64,000 nucleotides of DNA, from positions 15,518,364-15,582,363 of the forward strand of contig JAQFVV010000012.1 in NCBI GenBank assembly GCA_028023455.1. The letters run 5' to 3'. The notes beneath the pieces were generated by a model that did no database searches, had not been told where the DNA came from, and saw only the letters and a list, made by a program, of their open reading frames with translations. How positions within the stretch are numbered: position 1 is the first letter of the stretch; the number at the start of each line of letters is the position of its first letter. Source of the stretch: Epiperipatus broadwayi. Lineage: Eukaryota > Onychophora > Udeonychophora > Euonychophora > Peripatidae. The position numbers and the translations under genes are program-made. Positions 1-12,245 of the stretch are shown piece by piece.

Positions 1-940
1 AAATAAAAATGTGTGTGAAAAAAAAAATTTTTTTTATTTGTTTGTAAATTTCAAATAAACAGCTAAATAAAAAACTTACGCGATTTAATGCAAATCTGGC
101 TTAAACTTACACGATTTAATGCAAATCTGGCTTAACCTTTTCGTAGTTTAAAAGGGGCCCAAACTACATTTTTACAATTACAGATATATGCTATCATGTA
201 ACTCAAAATATATATGAAAAAGAAATGCTGTTTAGTTTTTATATATTGAAATAGATTATTATAAAAATATATATAAATCAAGTTTTGATTCACATACTTT
301 CTAAAATCTAAAATATTTTGTAAAAAAATATAATAGATATTCAAACATTTATAGATAAGAAAACATCACGTGATTTTGAAAATTTTCAATTGATAAAAAC
401 AATGCTTCATATTTTCAAAATCTACAAAAACATTGTTTATTGCAAAAAATATAATTATAACTTTTTGAAATAGACATAATATTTAGTTAGTAATATTTAG
501 TTGATTTCAAAATATTACTTGCGAGAATAAATATCAAAAAATGCATGCAAGAATATGAAAGTTGAAGAATTATCACAGATTGTAGATATTTGAATAGAAA
601 ATCAAAGAGCTTATTTTCATAGAAATTTTTTTTAAAAAAGAAAAATATATCATGAATAATTATTATAACTTACCAATTGAAAGAATAATGCAAATTATTA
701 AAAAAAAAAAAATTATTTTGCAGATATCAAAGTATAACGTCTTTTCTCTATATAGGTCGATAAAATATGGGGCCTACAAATTATCATCCACGGTATAGCG
801 AATAAATTATTAATTATAACTGCCATCTATGTGAAACTTTTTACTTTTACGTGCATTTGGATTACTTATTGTCTATATTCAATTATAATATAATTAATTA
901 TAAAATTATAATTATTAGAAAAAAAATTAAAATTACTTAC
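1..940. other. AT-rich sequence without a recognisable gene
   Basis: No exon or known element is seen. A 31-bp unit occurs twice in tandem at 74-104 and 105-135. If the first exon at 941-995 is real, this stretch is its intron 1, because that exon is read on the minus strand toward lower coordinates. Confidence 0.4.
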
Positions 941-995
941 AAATAGCTTCTTCCGTACTCGGTAAATTCCATAATGTTGTAGCTTCAGCCATCAT
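941..995 (-). CDS. Candidate first coding exon, unidentified gene or ISXO2/Merlin-type transposase
   Basis: Read on the minus strand, two adjacent ATG codons (start 995) open an 18-codon frame, MMAEATTLWNLPSTEEAI, followed directly by a canonical donor GTAAGT (plus positions 940-935), leaving phase 1. Upstream (996-1480) is richer in CpG than the surroundings and holds two CCGGAAG ETS-type sites, as expected of a promoter. The peptide is too short to identify. From memory, animal ISXO2-like (Merlin) transposases often begin with a similar stretch before a zinc ribbon, and a Merlin-like fragment exists at 52 kb, so a transposase or a domesticated derivative is one option and a host gene another. 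No second exon was found before the window edge. Confidence 0.4.
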
Positions 996-1480
996 AAACA
1001 CAAATATTAAAGATCTCAAAGTAGAAGCAGCAAACAAAAATTATAGATCTCAAAAAATTAGAGCAAACAAAAAATTATAGATCTCAAAAAATTACTAAAA
1101 ATTATTGTAAAAACTAACGGAAATATTGCAAGAAATCACTAAAAATGTTATAGAGCTCAAAAAATAATTGTGACACCATGCATAGCAAAATCACAATAGA
1201 CAGACAAATCAAGAAATCACTAAAAATGTTGTAGAGTTCAAGATATAACTGACGCCGTGGATAGCAAAATCATAATAGACAAATCAAAAAATTTCCCAAA
1301 GCTCTCTCCGAATTTTAAATCTCGCAGGTAAAAAAAAAATGACTCTCTGATGGATTAATCACGCCAGTCACTTGGTTGCCATGACAGCATCATGCAAAAA
1401 TCGACGATGTCTACCGGAAGGGAAATCGGTAAATGTAATACGTCATCGGTTGAATAATCCGGAAGTACCGAATTCAAATT
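996..1480 (-). promoter_or_regulatory. Candidate promoter and 5' UTR of the exon at 941-995
   Basis: Between about 1240 and 1480 there are many CpG dinucleotides in an otherwise CpG-poor window. ETS-family consensus CCGGAAG occurs at 1414-1420 and CCGGAAGT at 1459-1466, and a CRE-like ACGTCA at about 1440. This composition resembles housekeeping promoters. The segment 1011-1290 next to the exon is a degenerate tandem repeat and would form the transcribed leader. No transcription start can be assigned from sequence alone. Confidence 0.35.
1011..1290. repeat. Degenerate tandem repeats in the candidate leader
   Basis: Two repeat scales are visible. A unit of about 30 bp containing TATAGATCTCAAAAAATTA recurs at about 1011-1100. 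A unit of about 90 bp, containing AGAAATCACTAAAAATGTT and then a block ending ATAGCAAAATCA, occurs at about 1130-1205 and 1210-1290. Confidence 0.6.
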
Positions 1481-1650
1481 AATATTTTAATACTATTTAA
1501 TTTTATCATATATAAATCACTTTTTCTTTTAAAATATATATGTTCTACAGTAACATCAGCAAATTAAAAAACTCCTTTTTCTTTTCAAAAACTTTATTTT
1601 CTTATATCACCACTGAACATATATATATTTATATAATACAAAACTCCAAT

Positions 1651-1690
1651 GTTTCAACTGTCTTTATCATCATACAGTCATTGTCAAGGA
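1651..1690 (-). other. Hammerhead-like motif in PLE 3' region (copy 1)
   Basis: Minus strand: a core-like TTGACAA, then ACTGT...ACAG able to form a helix, then TTGAAAC. Penelope-like elements are known to carry hammerhead ribozymes. Here C3 and G8 of the core read T and A in all three copies, so activity is doubtful. Confidence 0.35.
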
Positions 1691-2125
1691 TCTGCAACAA
1701 CAATGAAATACATATTTATAAATAAACTTCAATTACATAAATACCTTCATCTTACATTAAATAAACAGTAACAAACATTAAACATACATAATTATATTTT
1801 ACTTACATCTCTCTCCCACTGCTATTTTTTATTACACTTTCTTTTACATTATTTAACTATAAATCTGTTCTTAAAATCATCCAATAAACTTTGTACAAAT
1901 TTAAAAACCAACCCTAATTTCAAATAACCTCCCCCTTTTTAAATCTTATCTAAAACCCATCTCAAAAACTACATCCCTAAACTATAGCTTTAAATGAATA
2001 TAAAACAAATATAAACATTTTTTTATACAAAAAAAAACCTTTTAACAATTTACCTAAACCTATTTAAACATTTATTTTAATTATACATTATTTAAGATTC
2101 CTTATCTACTCTCCATTAATTCTAT

Positions 2126-2381
2126 TTAAAGTAGAATTATATTTTTTATATAAAAATATTCTTTTATCATCCTTTCCCTGTAATTTTTAACCCTTTCCAA
2201 CATTTTAATATTAAAATCTTTATGACCTAAAACTTTACAATGTATGTAAATATTTGAATTTTTGTCATATAAATGTTGTCTAAGTCTAATTTTTAATGTA
2301 TTCTTTGTTGTACCAATATATGAAATCTTTTCCCCCCTCCCTCTTACAATTTAAACATTCAATTAAATAAATTCCATTCAT
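2126..2381 (-). pseudogene. GIY-YIG endonuclease domain of a Penelope-like element
   Basis: GIY-YIG domains nick the target DNA for Penelope-like retroelement insertion. From ATG 2381 the frame reads MNGIYLIECLNCK, the GIY half with a Cys pair. After one frameshift in a G-rich run near 2335 it continues YIGTTKNTLKIRLRQH, the YIG half with the conserved Arg and His, then a stretch ending REMIKEYF-like to a stop at 2126-2128. The residue spacing, the catalytic motif order and the C-terminal position before a non-coding tail fit Penelope-like elements. The frameshift means it is not functional. A closely related end is seen at 37.0-37.13 kb. Confidence 0.8.
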
Positions 2382-2842
2382 TTTGTCAATTTCTCAAATC
2401 TATTTCAGGTATAATCTAAACTCAATTAATTTGATTCTTGTGCTAATCTCATCTTTTATACCTGATTGTTTGTTGACCAGTTTCATCATAGCTCCTATTT
2501 TAAAAGAAATTTACAAAATATATATTTATAATAAGTCATTATTATTACAGCCTCTCCCATTGTTATTTAATAAATAAGACAATCAAATTATCATTACAGA
2601 CATAATTAATGAATCTGTTTACCAGACATTTAAGCTACTAATTAATTACCTGTTTATTTAATTATTTATGAATTTAATCAACTCTTATTAAACTCCTATA
2701 CATTAATATTAAAATTGGCTAAATTTAGAGAATTAATTTATGGATTGGAATATTTATTTCGGTATTTGTTAATTATACACTGTACATCGTTTGGTGGCAT
2801 TGTTTCTCTTGAAAATCATAGTGATATAACGTTTCCGGGCCT

Positions 2843-3400
2843 CTCGACTTTTCCAAACATATACACTATATTTTTTCATACAGCTTTTTTCTTCAAATAT
2901 ACGGCTTTTTTTTTTAGAAAATGTACATTATAATGGAGTCTTTTTTTGTTGTTGTTTTTAAAAATGTGAGGTTTTTTTAATAAGTATTTATTTTTCTTCT
3001 CGACTTTTACAAATATACGGTATTTTTTCATACAGCCTTTTTTTTCTCAAGAAAATATACATTATAATGAGTTTTCTGTTTTTGTTTTTTTTTTTTGGTT
3101 TGAAAATGAGGGTTTTTTGTTAAATAATAAGTATGTATTTTTGTTCAAAATGTACTTTCTTTTTTTTCTTTTAAAACAAGATGCTTTTTATTAATTTTAT
3201 AACAAATAGGTTTTTTTTTTACATTCTGTGACATGTCGTCTTTTTTTTTCTAATTATAGTATGTTTTATAAAAAGCTTTTGTTTTTTATAACAAATACGT
3301 CCTTTTTTTTGACATTATGTGACATGTTGGCTTTATTTTTTCTTCTAATTATAGTACATATTTTGTAAAAACCTGTATTGTTTATAAATGAAAAGGCTTT
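2843..3400. repeat. T-rich tandem duplications
   Basis: A unit of about 150 bp (CGACTTTT..., TACATTATAATG, AATAAGTAT...) occurs twice at about 2843-2996 and 2997-3146. A second unit of about 105 bp with ACATTNTGTGACATGT and CTAATTATAGTA occurs twice at about 3200-3300 and 3305-3400. Both are full of T runs. No coding frame is credible. Confidence 0.6.
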
Positions 3401-3479
3401 TTTTTTATATCAATCAAAATAGTCAATTATCTTCCCCAAAAAAACTGTTATTTGATTTTTAATAATTAAAAACACTCAA

Positions 3480-4100
3480 ACAAATGTACATTTTTGGGCT
3501 GCTGTTCTTTAAGCCGTCTTACTTTCCTCAACCCCCTACCCTTCAACACTGACAGTCTGGGTGTTAATTGACTCATACAAAATAATCACAACCACAAAGA
3601 TTCATTGAATCAATAAATTTATTCACAATATATGACTAGAATTAATAACAACGGTTTGCCTGCAGCCATGCGAGTAGCATACAAACTGCCAAATGTGTCG
3701 AAATCTAAGGGTCATACATTTGCCACATACACATTGAAGGCCATGTGGTAGGATATTTTGGCCCTACAGCAAGGCAACTGCATCACTTTCAGTTCAGCTA
3801 TTTTGTTATTCTCGTACGAGTCGTGACGAAAACTTTTTCATGAACACCTGCAATCGTCCTGTGACACATCAGCATAATGGAAAGTTTTAAAAAAAATTTG
3901 TAAACTATACCATAATTTGATATTTTGCAATATAAGAAAAAGAAATACATCAATTTATTTTTTTTCTTTTACAAAATATAAGAAATATATAAAATATCTT
4001 CTTCAAGAAGTATAATAACTACTCTTTCCTATTGCATTTCCAAATGTATACCATATAATATTCAATTGTCCAAACACTTTACTACTTTTACAATGCTTTA
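3480..4100. other. Anonymous sequence, locally GC-richer
   Basis: The part at 3640-3870 is clearly GC-richer than its flanks. A short plus-strand open stretch there (GLPAAMRVAYKLPNV...) is broken by stops, and I do not recognise it. The block at 3590-3650, with TGAATCAATAAATTTATT, looks like the polyadenylation region of a minus-oriented LTR, but no LTR ends were found. Confidence 0.25.
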
Positions 4101-4126
4101 TTTTCCACCCTTTTCTACAGTTTACA

Positions 4127-4152
4127 GTTTTGATTGCCCCAGCAATCTTCAG
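4127..4152 (-). other. Hammerhead-like motif, isolated
   Basis: Minus strand: CTGAAGA (a legal hammerhead core with N7 = A), then TTGC-TGGG-GCAA hairpin, then TCAAAAC where GAAAC is expected. It is probably the terminal scrap of a Penelope-like element. The arrangement matches that at 14756-14783. Confidence 0.3.
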
Positions 4153-4169
4153 AACTACAACATAATACA

Positions 4170-6514
4170 AACATATGAATATAAATATACATGAACATAT
4201 AATTTACATTCTATATATACATCTTATAATATCTTTTATTTTACATTATTATTATTCATTTCTTACCGATTTACCTTCTATATTTATTAATCAAAATATT
4301 TATATTGTACCCTCACTTCCAGAAAATATAATATATAATAAAATGAGACTAGCTCAGATAAATAGTTATGCTCGGCTAAAATGCATATAATCGATAATAA
4401 AGATATTCTATGTTAATGTCTATTGTTTAACTAGCTCTAACTAATAATAAATAATAATATGGTTCGATTTTATAAATTAAATAAATAAATATTTATTAAA
4501 TCATGAGACTATGAAGTGAGATACAAGTAGTAATATGAATTACATTGAGCCAATATCCCACAGGATACCACTTCAATGGCGTAAGAATACTATCCCCTCT
4601 TTTATTATATCAAATTTATAACATTCTTACGACTTTAACAATAATTAATTAATTAAGATAATACTGATAAATAAATCTTGATCTCTTTATCCAAAAATAA
4701 TATAACTAAATAATCTCAGGTTCTTAAACTAATTCAAGTCAATTTAAAATTTATGTAGTCAAGCATGATAAGGGATTTGATATCACCCTCAACTACACCT
4801 AACTAATAGTAATAATAATCTTCAATGCATAATTCGATCTTATCTGTTTTTCCCCGTTATAGTTCTTATCAATAATAATAAATAAATAATCTAACATAAT
4901 CTTTTAGTTTTCATATGGCATCTTAAATAAAATATGTGGTAGAATCTTATAATCTGGGATTATGTGGCAATGGATAATATAATTCTGTGTAATATTATAT
5001 AATTAATTTATGACTATAATGATAATGTAAATAAAATTTTTTGAATAAATCATATTAAGAAAATACTATAATTCTTAAATAATCTTATTCATACTGTACA
5101 AATATGTTTTAGTTCAAGATATCTGTAATCATATGTTGCCATATGGAAGAATTGACTCAACACATAAATTTATAAAACAAGTTTAACAAATTTATTACAA
5201 TAGTTTAACAAACAATAAATTATTTACAATATTTATAACCAACGAATCTTGTCTCATTACAGTTTTCATCATCTCAAAACAAAATAAAAATCTAAGCTCC
5301 TAAGCCTTCATTTCGACTTAGAACTTGTTACATATTTTAAAATATTTATAATAATACTATCAATAATAATCATCATGGATATACGTAGAGTTTCACATGT
5401 ATTAGATACAATTAAATAATACTATAATATGTTTCCAACAAAATATAGATCAATTATGAAAACATAAATTACAATAGGATTACTTATCCCAATATATGTC
5501 TATTAATTTATTCTTAATTATTTAAAATAACTTATCATGATAGTGCCAATGTTATTAAACAAAATATATTTATTCCAGTCCGTTAAAAAATTAAGTGGAC
5601 TCAGTTAATAATAGGCTTATCATACATTCTATATCTTACTTGGTATTAATCTAGTATAAAAACTATATGTACGTGTTGATACTAGAGTATTAACTCAATA
5701 ATATACATATAAGATGGTCAACATGGCAACAGTGCATAAAGAAAAGAGGCCTGACTTCTCTGTCTAATAACCACTAAAATAACAATGTTCTAGCTATTTA
5801 TTCAGCTTTTTGGAGCATTAATATTCAATATTAAGGGAAAACATTGTCCATGGAAATATACAAGTTACAGGGCTTCGCTATCTGTACCTGCATAATTACT
5901 AAGATAATAAAACTATTTCTATTCCTCATAAAAAACCTACATTAAGCATTACTTTGGTTTCATTTTAATAATATTCCCAAGTCACTACCTTTCAAAATTT
6001 TTTTAGAGATTTATCAATCTACATCGCCAAAGAATTCTTAAAAAACATATTTCTAAAACATAAAATTCGGATATAAAGTCAAACGATCTAGATTATTCAA
6101 TAAGAAAAGGTTAGTTCACTTTTAAAAAAAAACTTCTTGAACACAAATACAAATGACAGGTATCAATATAATAAAAATCAATACTTCAAACATTTAAAAA
6201 AATAATAAGAGTTCTTTTATAAAAGAATCATACTTATATTCCATTACATTGTACTATATCAGTAATATAAAATAAAAGTATGAATATTTTTTAATAAAAT
6301 CTTACTCCTATAAGTTTTATATGTGTTTAGTGTATTCACACATACTCGTATGTTCATACAATAACATTATAAAAATACTTTGACATTCTAAAAGAAAGAA
6401 AATAAATACATCATAAAAAAAATATTTTACAATTATTACCAAGTGATATTCTTTTGAGGTGATCACTTTTTAGACATCTTCTTAGTCCACAATCAATAAA
6501 AATACACCTGGGTT
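4170..6514. other. No gene seen; AT-rich anonymous sequence
   Basis: Repeated inspection of both strands shows no protein-like frame. A block at 5155-5260 (ACAAATTTATTACAATAG...) resembles the R/U5 part of a minus-oriented LTR, but boundaries and target duplications are not visible. Confidence 0.3.
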
Positions 6515-7454
6515 TCGTTTTATGTGGTAGATAGGTTCCATAGAAAACCCGCATTAAAAAAAATCGCACAAAAATAGACTTACCTTGAAAAATGGGGGAT
6601 AGGTACTGTAATTTTCAGAATTTGCATAAAAGCAATAAGGAAAAATTACTTTAAAATTCGCATTAAAAAAATAAGCAAATAAAGTATCACTAATAAAAAA
6701 TTTTAAATATTTGAAAAAAATTAATACAAGACAAACTTTTTTTACATTTTTTTATTAACTACAGTACTTAATTTTACATTTTTCATACCTATTTTAATCA
6801 TTAACGGTAGCGTTCATTTGTAAACTGGTAAGAAATCAGATGTGATGTATTGTGGTTTCTTAAACAAAGTCAAGAATCTCTCGGCAATTATGCCCACAGA
6901 AACCTGTTAGCCACTTTATTTTTATTCATGATGTGGTGTACAATTAGCGCCAGTTTCAGTGTTGTGTTAATGGTTTTCTGTTTCTATATTAAAAAAATGA
7001 AATCGCGATCAAAACAAAAAGATTGTACATTATCATTAGAAAGATTATTTTCAGTTTATAAAATCTTTGTTTTTTTATTTTAAAAATCTGAAAGATTATT
7101 TATTTCTGTTATATATAACAAAACAAGTTTTAAAAATATAAATTTTTTGAATATTGTGATATTTTTATATGTAAGTATAAATCTATTATTATTATTTACT
7201 CATTAGTATAAGTAGGTTATTTACATAGAAGCTAAGTTTCTAAATATAGCTTCAGACCATATTCATGTTAACTGCTAATATAACATTATATTTTTGAAGA
7301 AAAAAGAAAGTATTTCAAGTGAAAATAAGTTATTAATAATTTAAATTTCTTGATATCCAATAAATATAGTGAAATTTGGAAGATATTAAGAAGAAACAAA
7401 TCGCATAACTTCAAAATTGCATTAAAATAATCCGCATAAAACGAGACCCAGGTG
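6515..7454 (+). mobile_element. Tigger/pogo-like non-autonomous DNA transposon, copy 1
   Basis: Terminal inverted repeats CACCTGGGTTTCGTTTTATG at the left and its complement (CACCTGGGTCTCG... read from the right) bound 940 bp. Both ends are flanked by TA (6513-6514 and 7455-7456), the target duplication of the Tc1/mariner-pogo superfamily. The TIR style (CTCGTTTTATGCG) resembles Tigger elements from memory. There is no transposase. Inside, 6841-6924 is the antisense 3' end of the LINE family found at 17.1 and 61.4 kb. Two related copies are at 50343-51343 (same orientation) and 60864-61410 (opposite). Confidence 0.75.
6841..6924 (-). mobile_element. LINE 3' end inside Tigger-like copy 1
   Basis: Read on the minus strand, this segment (AAAGTGGCTAACAGGTTT..., GGGCATAATTGC, TTCTTGACTT, ATACATCACATC) aligns with the LINE copy A terminus at about 18825-18908. 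It is shorter than the same insert in copy 2, ending at the AAAGTGG block. Confidence 0.7.
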
Positions 7455-7456
7455 TA

Positions 7457-9689
7457 TTGCATATTATATAACATTCATTCAACACTACTGTTCTTAAAAT
7501 ATTACAACTTTAAAAATTATTTAGTATCCTTTATAGAAATTATTATATTAGTAAATTATTTTTTTATATGTACCTTTCCTATCTCTGATTATAATAAGAA
7601 AAACTTAAAATTAATATTAGTTTATAAATAATAAAAATATAGCTATATAAAACTTCAGTCCATGATAAATACTCATTTAAAAAAAAGTTCTTTTTTCTCC
7701 TTCAGGTATTTCATTACAAAATCCTTGTAAGCAATTGAAACTCCCAATGCATTACTATGACAACCGTCTGAACATTTGAAGACAACAATTTCTCTTCCCC
7801 TGAACACGACACGTGCTCAGTTGATTTCAAATAAAATGAACGAAAATTTTTAAAAAAAAATGAAAAGAAAGTCGACTTTAATAATCTGAATCCATTTATA
7901 AAAATAATCATTCTGTTCTTGAAAGTTTATTAAAATAATAGTCTATTGTTTTTATTTTTCAGAACAGTGATTATTGAAGATGATTTCAACTTATAATATT
8001 TAAAAATAATTCTCCATAGTTTTCTCATTCCATCAGGATCCTATGCTGGTTTGTAATGTTTCTGACATGGTGATATGTATTTGGTCATCCGTATCTATAA
8101 TTTTGCACATTTTTTTAGATATTCCAATAAATTAATATTTAACTATTTCACATAAAGCTAGCATATAGAATTCTATTGACAGGATATTTTCTTATTTATC
8201 TAAGATATTTTTCTCTTCAATTAATAATTTCAATTATTGTTTTTTTTTAAAAAAAAAAATATTAAATACATGTAGTCTTCAAATAAATGCATTTTTGCTT
8301 TTACTTTCTCGTAATTTTTTTTGTTTAATTCCTCATAATGTCCAAAATGTTAACTTGACCGATAAAATATTCTCCTTCGTTAACAATGTTACAATTATAT
8401 TTTTAATTAAGGATTGTACTTCCAGCATTTCTTTATACAGGTAGATACTTATTCTTGGTACTTCCATAGTTATGCAATGTTAAGATTAAATTTTGATAAA
8501 TTGACTTAGGGAATTTTAGTTGCTCAACAGTGCATATTTAAACTAAATCAATATAGTTTTAAATATACTCCTTTTTAAAAATAATTCAATTAGTACACTT
8601 CTATTTTAAAATAAATTATTAGAGAGTTATAACACTGAATTGACTGATTAAAAACTGAATTGATTAATCGGAAGCACACTTGACTAATAGAAAGCACACT
8701 GAAAATAATTGAGCATCTGTTTTTATACCAAAATAAATCATTAGATTGGCTGATTAGACTTTCATCTGATGTTCTGATTTACATATTCAGCCAAAAGCCC
8801 ACAATTTAAATTAAAAAATAAAATTCTATGACTCATTTTTTAAAATAGTACTTAAAAATATTAATTCTAAACTAATTTTATACTTAAGTTAAGACAACTA
8901 AATTTTTTAAAATGACTTAAAAATAATATTTTATTAATTTATCCAACATCTAGTTTTTAATGTATCTATTTTTCTAAACAAAAATTTAATTTTTATTAAC
9001 TACATTCATTTTAAAACCTAATTAAATATTTCATAATAGCTAATTTTATCTTGTGGTAGATAAATAAACATTTTCAATTCTATAGTACAATTTTAATGCA
9101 ATTTTGAAACTTTATTAACAAGAAAACTTGTAAGCACATATGTATGAATATTTACATGTCACATGACTTACAATCCAGACAGAATGTATCAAATTTTGTT
9201 TGAAATAAAATAAATGCTTAATTGCAAAAAATATATTTAAGAAAATAATATAATTTAGAATAATAATTTTGATACTATGAAATTAAATACACATTTCTCC
9301 ACCACAAATACTACTTTTTTAAATAAATAATTTTAAATACAATTATTAAATATTTTCATTTTAAAATATACTATTTATTTAATTGTAGATTATTACTTTT
9401 TAAATTCAGCTTTTAATACTTATTTAAACGACTTATTAATACACTATTTTCCTATGGCCAGCTTTTTCAACCATATATAATTATAACATTTAACTTTATT
9501 TAACTGTTTTTAATATATTTAGCATAATTTTATACATTAAATATTCTCATTTTACTTTAACTAAGCTTTTAAAATGTCACCATAACATAGTAATCATACC
9601 AATAGAATACATATTTAATTTAAATTTTTTTAGATAATTGACCCAATAAATTTATTTAGACCTAAAGAAAAGGGCACAAGATATATATT
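7457..9689. other. No gene seen
   Basis: AT-rich DNA. A short degenerate repeat (GAATTGACTGATTAA, AGCACACTTGACTAAT and variants) lies at about 8630-8710. The minus-strand frame at 7714-7911 shows no domain or splice context. Confidence 0.3.
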
Positions 9690-9699
9690 GTCATCAACC

Positions 9700-11433
9700 A
9701 TTATCAATCCACTACAGGATGGTCTCTCCAAGTTCAGTCAATCTCCAATCTTTATCCTCTCTTCTCCATATCCCTGCACATTTTCTTATTTCATCCATCC
9801 ATCTCACATGTAATCTTTTTCTGGGTCTTTTACAATCTTGGAATCCAGTTTAAGATTTCAATTGTCCATCTGTGATCATCTCTTCTAGAAATGTGTCCAG
9901 CCCAACTCCACTTCAGTCTTTTAATTTTTTCAATGAGGTCAGTAACACCTGTTTGTTCTCTTACCCATATATTGTGTTTTTCATCTCTTTTAACTCCCAA
10001 CATGCATCTCTCCATTCTTCTTTGAATGGCCTGAAGTCTCTGTATTGCTCTTCTATTAAGTGTCCAAGTCTCAGATGCATAAGAAACAACTGGTAAAATA
10101 CATTTATTAAAAAACCTTTTTCAGACACATAGTCATATGTCCTTTTAGTATCAAGTTATTTCTACCAAAAGCACTTTAAACAAATTTAATTCTATGATTA
10201 ATTTCATCCATTATGTTTCCATCTGTATTAATAATCTGACCAGGGTATTTGTAACTGTTAACTTCTAATTCATCATAATCGATCTTTATTTTCATATTTT
10301 GAGGAAATCCATTAAACATTGCTTTAGTCTTTTTAACATTTATCTTTAGTCCTACTTTCATCTGATAACTCCTGCAACATTTCCTGCAGCTCTAAAGCAT
10401 TATTTGCAAAAACAACTACATCTGCAAAATCTAAATGACTTAAATAATCTCCATTCACTTTCACTCCTTTAGCTTCTCATTTTAATCCACAAAATACTTC
10501 TTCAGCACTGCTGTAAAAAGTTTTGGGGATATGGAGTCACCCTGTCTTACACTCTTCTCAGTGTTGACTTTCCTAGTATTATATAATCTAATTGTTGCTG
10601 TTGCATTTTTATAAATATTCTTTAAAATATGACAATATCCTGGATCTATACCTTGATGATCCAATGCTTCAATCACTGAAGAAATATTTATAGAATCAAA
10701 TGCCTTTTCATAATCTACAAATCCAAAGCATAATGGCAACTCATAATCATTTGTCCTTTCTATAACTTCTTTCAATACCTAGATATGATCTACTGTACTA
10801 AAACCACTTAAATCCAGCTTGTTCTCTTGGTTGGTGGAAATCCAATGTTTTCTTTAGACGAGTAGTAATTATCTTGGGAAAAAATTTGTATAAAACTGAT
10901 TAAAGGCTGATAGGTCCATAATTTTTAATATCTTCTTTATCACCATTTTTAAATATTAATATTAATACTGCATTCTTCAATCATCTGGTATATCTTTATC
11001 ATTTAGACATTTGGTATATAACTTTGCTAAAAAAAATTGTTTCTTCACCTGCTTCTTTTAATATATCAATTATAATTCCATCATTACCTGGAGCCTTTCC
11101 TTTCTTCATACATTTAATTGCATGTCTCACTTCTTCATTTAAAATTCTGCGCAATTCGGAAGATGTGATAAATACAGGAGGTACTTGTTCTTTATTACTA
11201 TATAATTCTTGATAAAAGTCTTCTACCCATTTCATGATATCATCTCTCGTTTTAGTAATAATTCCATCTTTTTTTCTTATTGCAGATATAAATTTCCTAC
11301 CAATACCAAAATGTTGTTTTACACTCTTGAGACTTTTATTCTCTTCTACAGCTTTCCTTGCTAGTTCACAGTTATACTTTCTTATATCATTTTCAACTCT
11401 TCCACACCATTTTACAAAATTCGAGATATTCAA
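9700..11433 (-). pseudogene. RTE-like reverse transcriptase (degenerate)
   Basis: Frames 11433-10999, 10775-10482, 10361-10176 and 10015-9830 together cover a reverse transcriptase. Seen are KKGKAPGNDGI (fingers), CFGFVDYEKAFDSI (motif A, catalytic Asp), VRQGDSISPKLF (motif B) and, between frames near 10420, DFADVVVFANNA where YADD/FADD is expected, so one catalytic Asp of motif C is Val. The C-terminal part contains the WAGHISRR block typical of RTE. Multiple frameshifts show it is dead. Confidence 0.8.
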
Positions 11434-11692
11434 TCCTTTTTAATGCATCATTTTTGTAAATCTTTATATTTCTTCTTTTCTTCATAAATTCTTTAGTCTC
11501 AGTAGAAATTTTATTGGTCAATTGCTGCTTTTTTTTCTATCAGCTATCTTTGTTGCAGTTTTTAAAAGTGTATCAGTTATTTTCATATTAATTTCATTCA
11601 AATCTGAATCATGTTCAAAATCTACTAATGCTTGAAACCAATTCGTAAGTTCTAATGTAAATTCATTGGAATGTTTCTGAAGATTAGGAATA

Positions 11693-12245
11693 TCAACTGT
11701 AAATATTGTTTTTCTTAATATTTGTCTCTAGTTTTGCATTAACATGTATATTACATCTTACTAATCGATGATCACTTCCTATGTTAAATTTATTAAGAAC
11801 ATTACAATCTTGAAATATGCATTTTCTGTTAGTCAAAATATAATCCAATTCTGTGGTATCTTCATTTGGATGCTTCCATGTCCATTTCCTTTTAACATTT
11901 TTCTCAAAAAAAGAATTCATAATATAAAGTTTTTCTTTTTCTGCAAACCCCACAAGTCTATGTCTTCTCTCACTTTTATTACCATAACCAAAATTACCTA
12001 CAACACTTTCATTTGTTTACCAATTCTAGCATTAAAGTCTTCCATAACAATTTTAAAATGTTGTTTACTTTGATCAAAAGCCTTTTGTACATCCATATAA
12101 AAATCTACTACTTCATCACTATGAAAACTTGGGGCATAAATCTGAATTATCTGCATTTGGTATCTGCTATTAAGTTGTATAACTAATCTTGCCACTCTAT
12201 CCAATTACACCATCAATCTCCAAAATGTTATTCTTCCACTTTTTA
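11693..12245 (-). pseudogene. RTE-like endonuclease domain (fragment)
   Basis: Endonuclease/exonuclease/phosphatase fold domain that nicks target DNA for reverse transcription. Frames at 12204-11998 (RVARLVIQLNSRYQ; IIQIYAPSF; VMEDFNARIG, where the usual GDFNA reads EDFNA) and 11953-11693 (TELDYILTNRK; NIGSDHRLVRCNI, the catalytic SDH motif) come from different frames, so at least one frameshift separates them. The first third of the domain is missing. Confidence 0.8.

Larger units (their letters stand above)
1500..2600 (-). mobile_element. Penelope-like element, 3' portion (copy 1)
   Basis: The minus strand carries linker remnants (about 2600-2390), a GIY-YIG nuclease domain (2381-2126) and a 3' non-coding region (2125 to about 1500). 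The non-coding region is shared with 33470-33894/36929-37127 and, inverted, with 37133-37620, so this is one element family with three copies here. The reverse transcriptase part is absent, which fits 5' truncation. This copy lacks the gypsy insertion found in the copy at 33.9 kb and so serves as its empty-site reference. The 3' region holds a hammerhead-like motif (1651-1690). Confidence 0.75.
9690..12245 (-). mobile_element. RTE-like non-LTR retrotransposon, decayed
   Basis: Minus-strand fragments in order: apurinic-type endonuclease (12245-11693), linker, reverse transcriptase (11433 to about 10340) and C-terminal region (10361 to about 9700). The sequence style (RVARLVIQL, IIQIYAP, DFNARIG, GSDHRLV; KGKAPGNDGI; VRQGDSISPKLF; WAGHISRR) is that of RTE elements widespread in invertebrates. 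The element is 5'-truncated near 12245, where it abuts a gypsy fragment. At the 3' side it ends near 9690 with TGATGACAATATATA, consistent with RTE-type TGA-rich tails. Confidence 0.85.

Noticed and set aside
6850-7083. 77-codon frame in Tigger-like copy 1
   Set aside because: It runs over the antisense LINE tail and non-coding transposon sequence.
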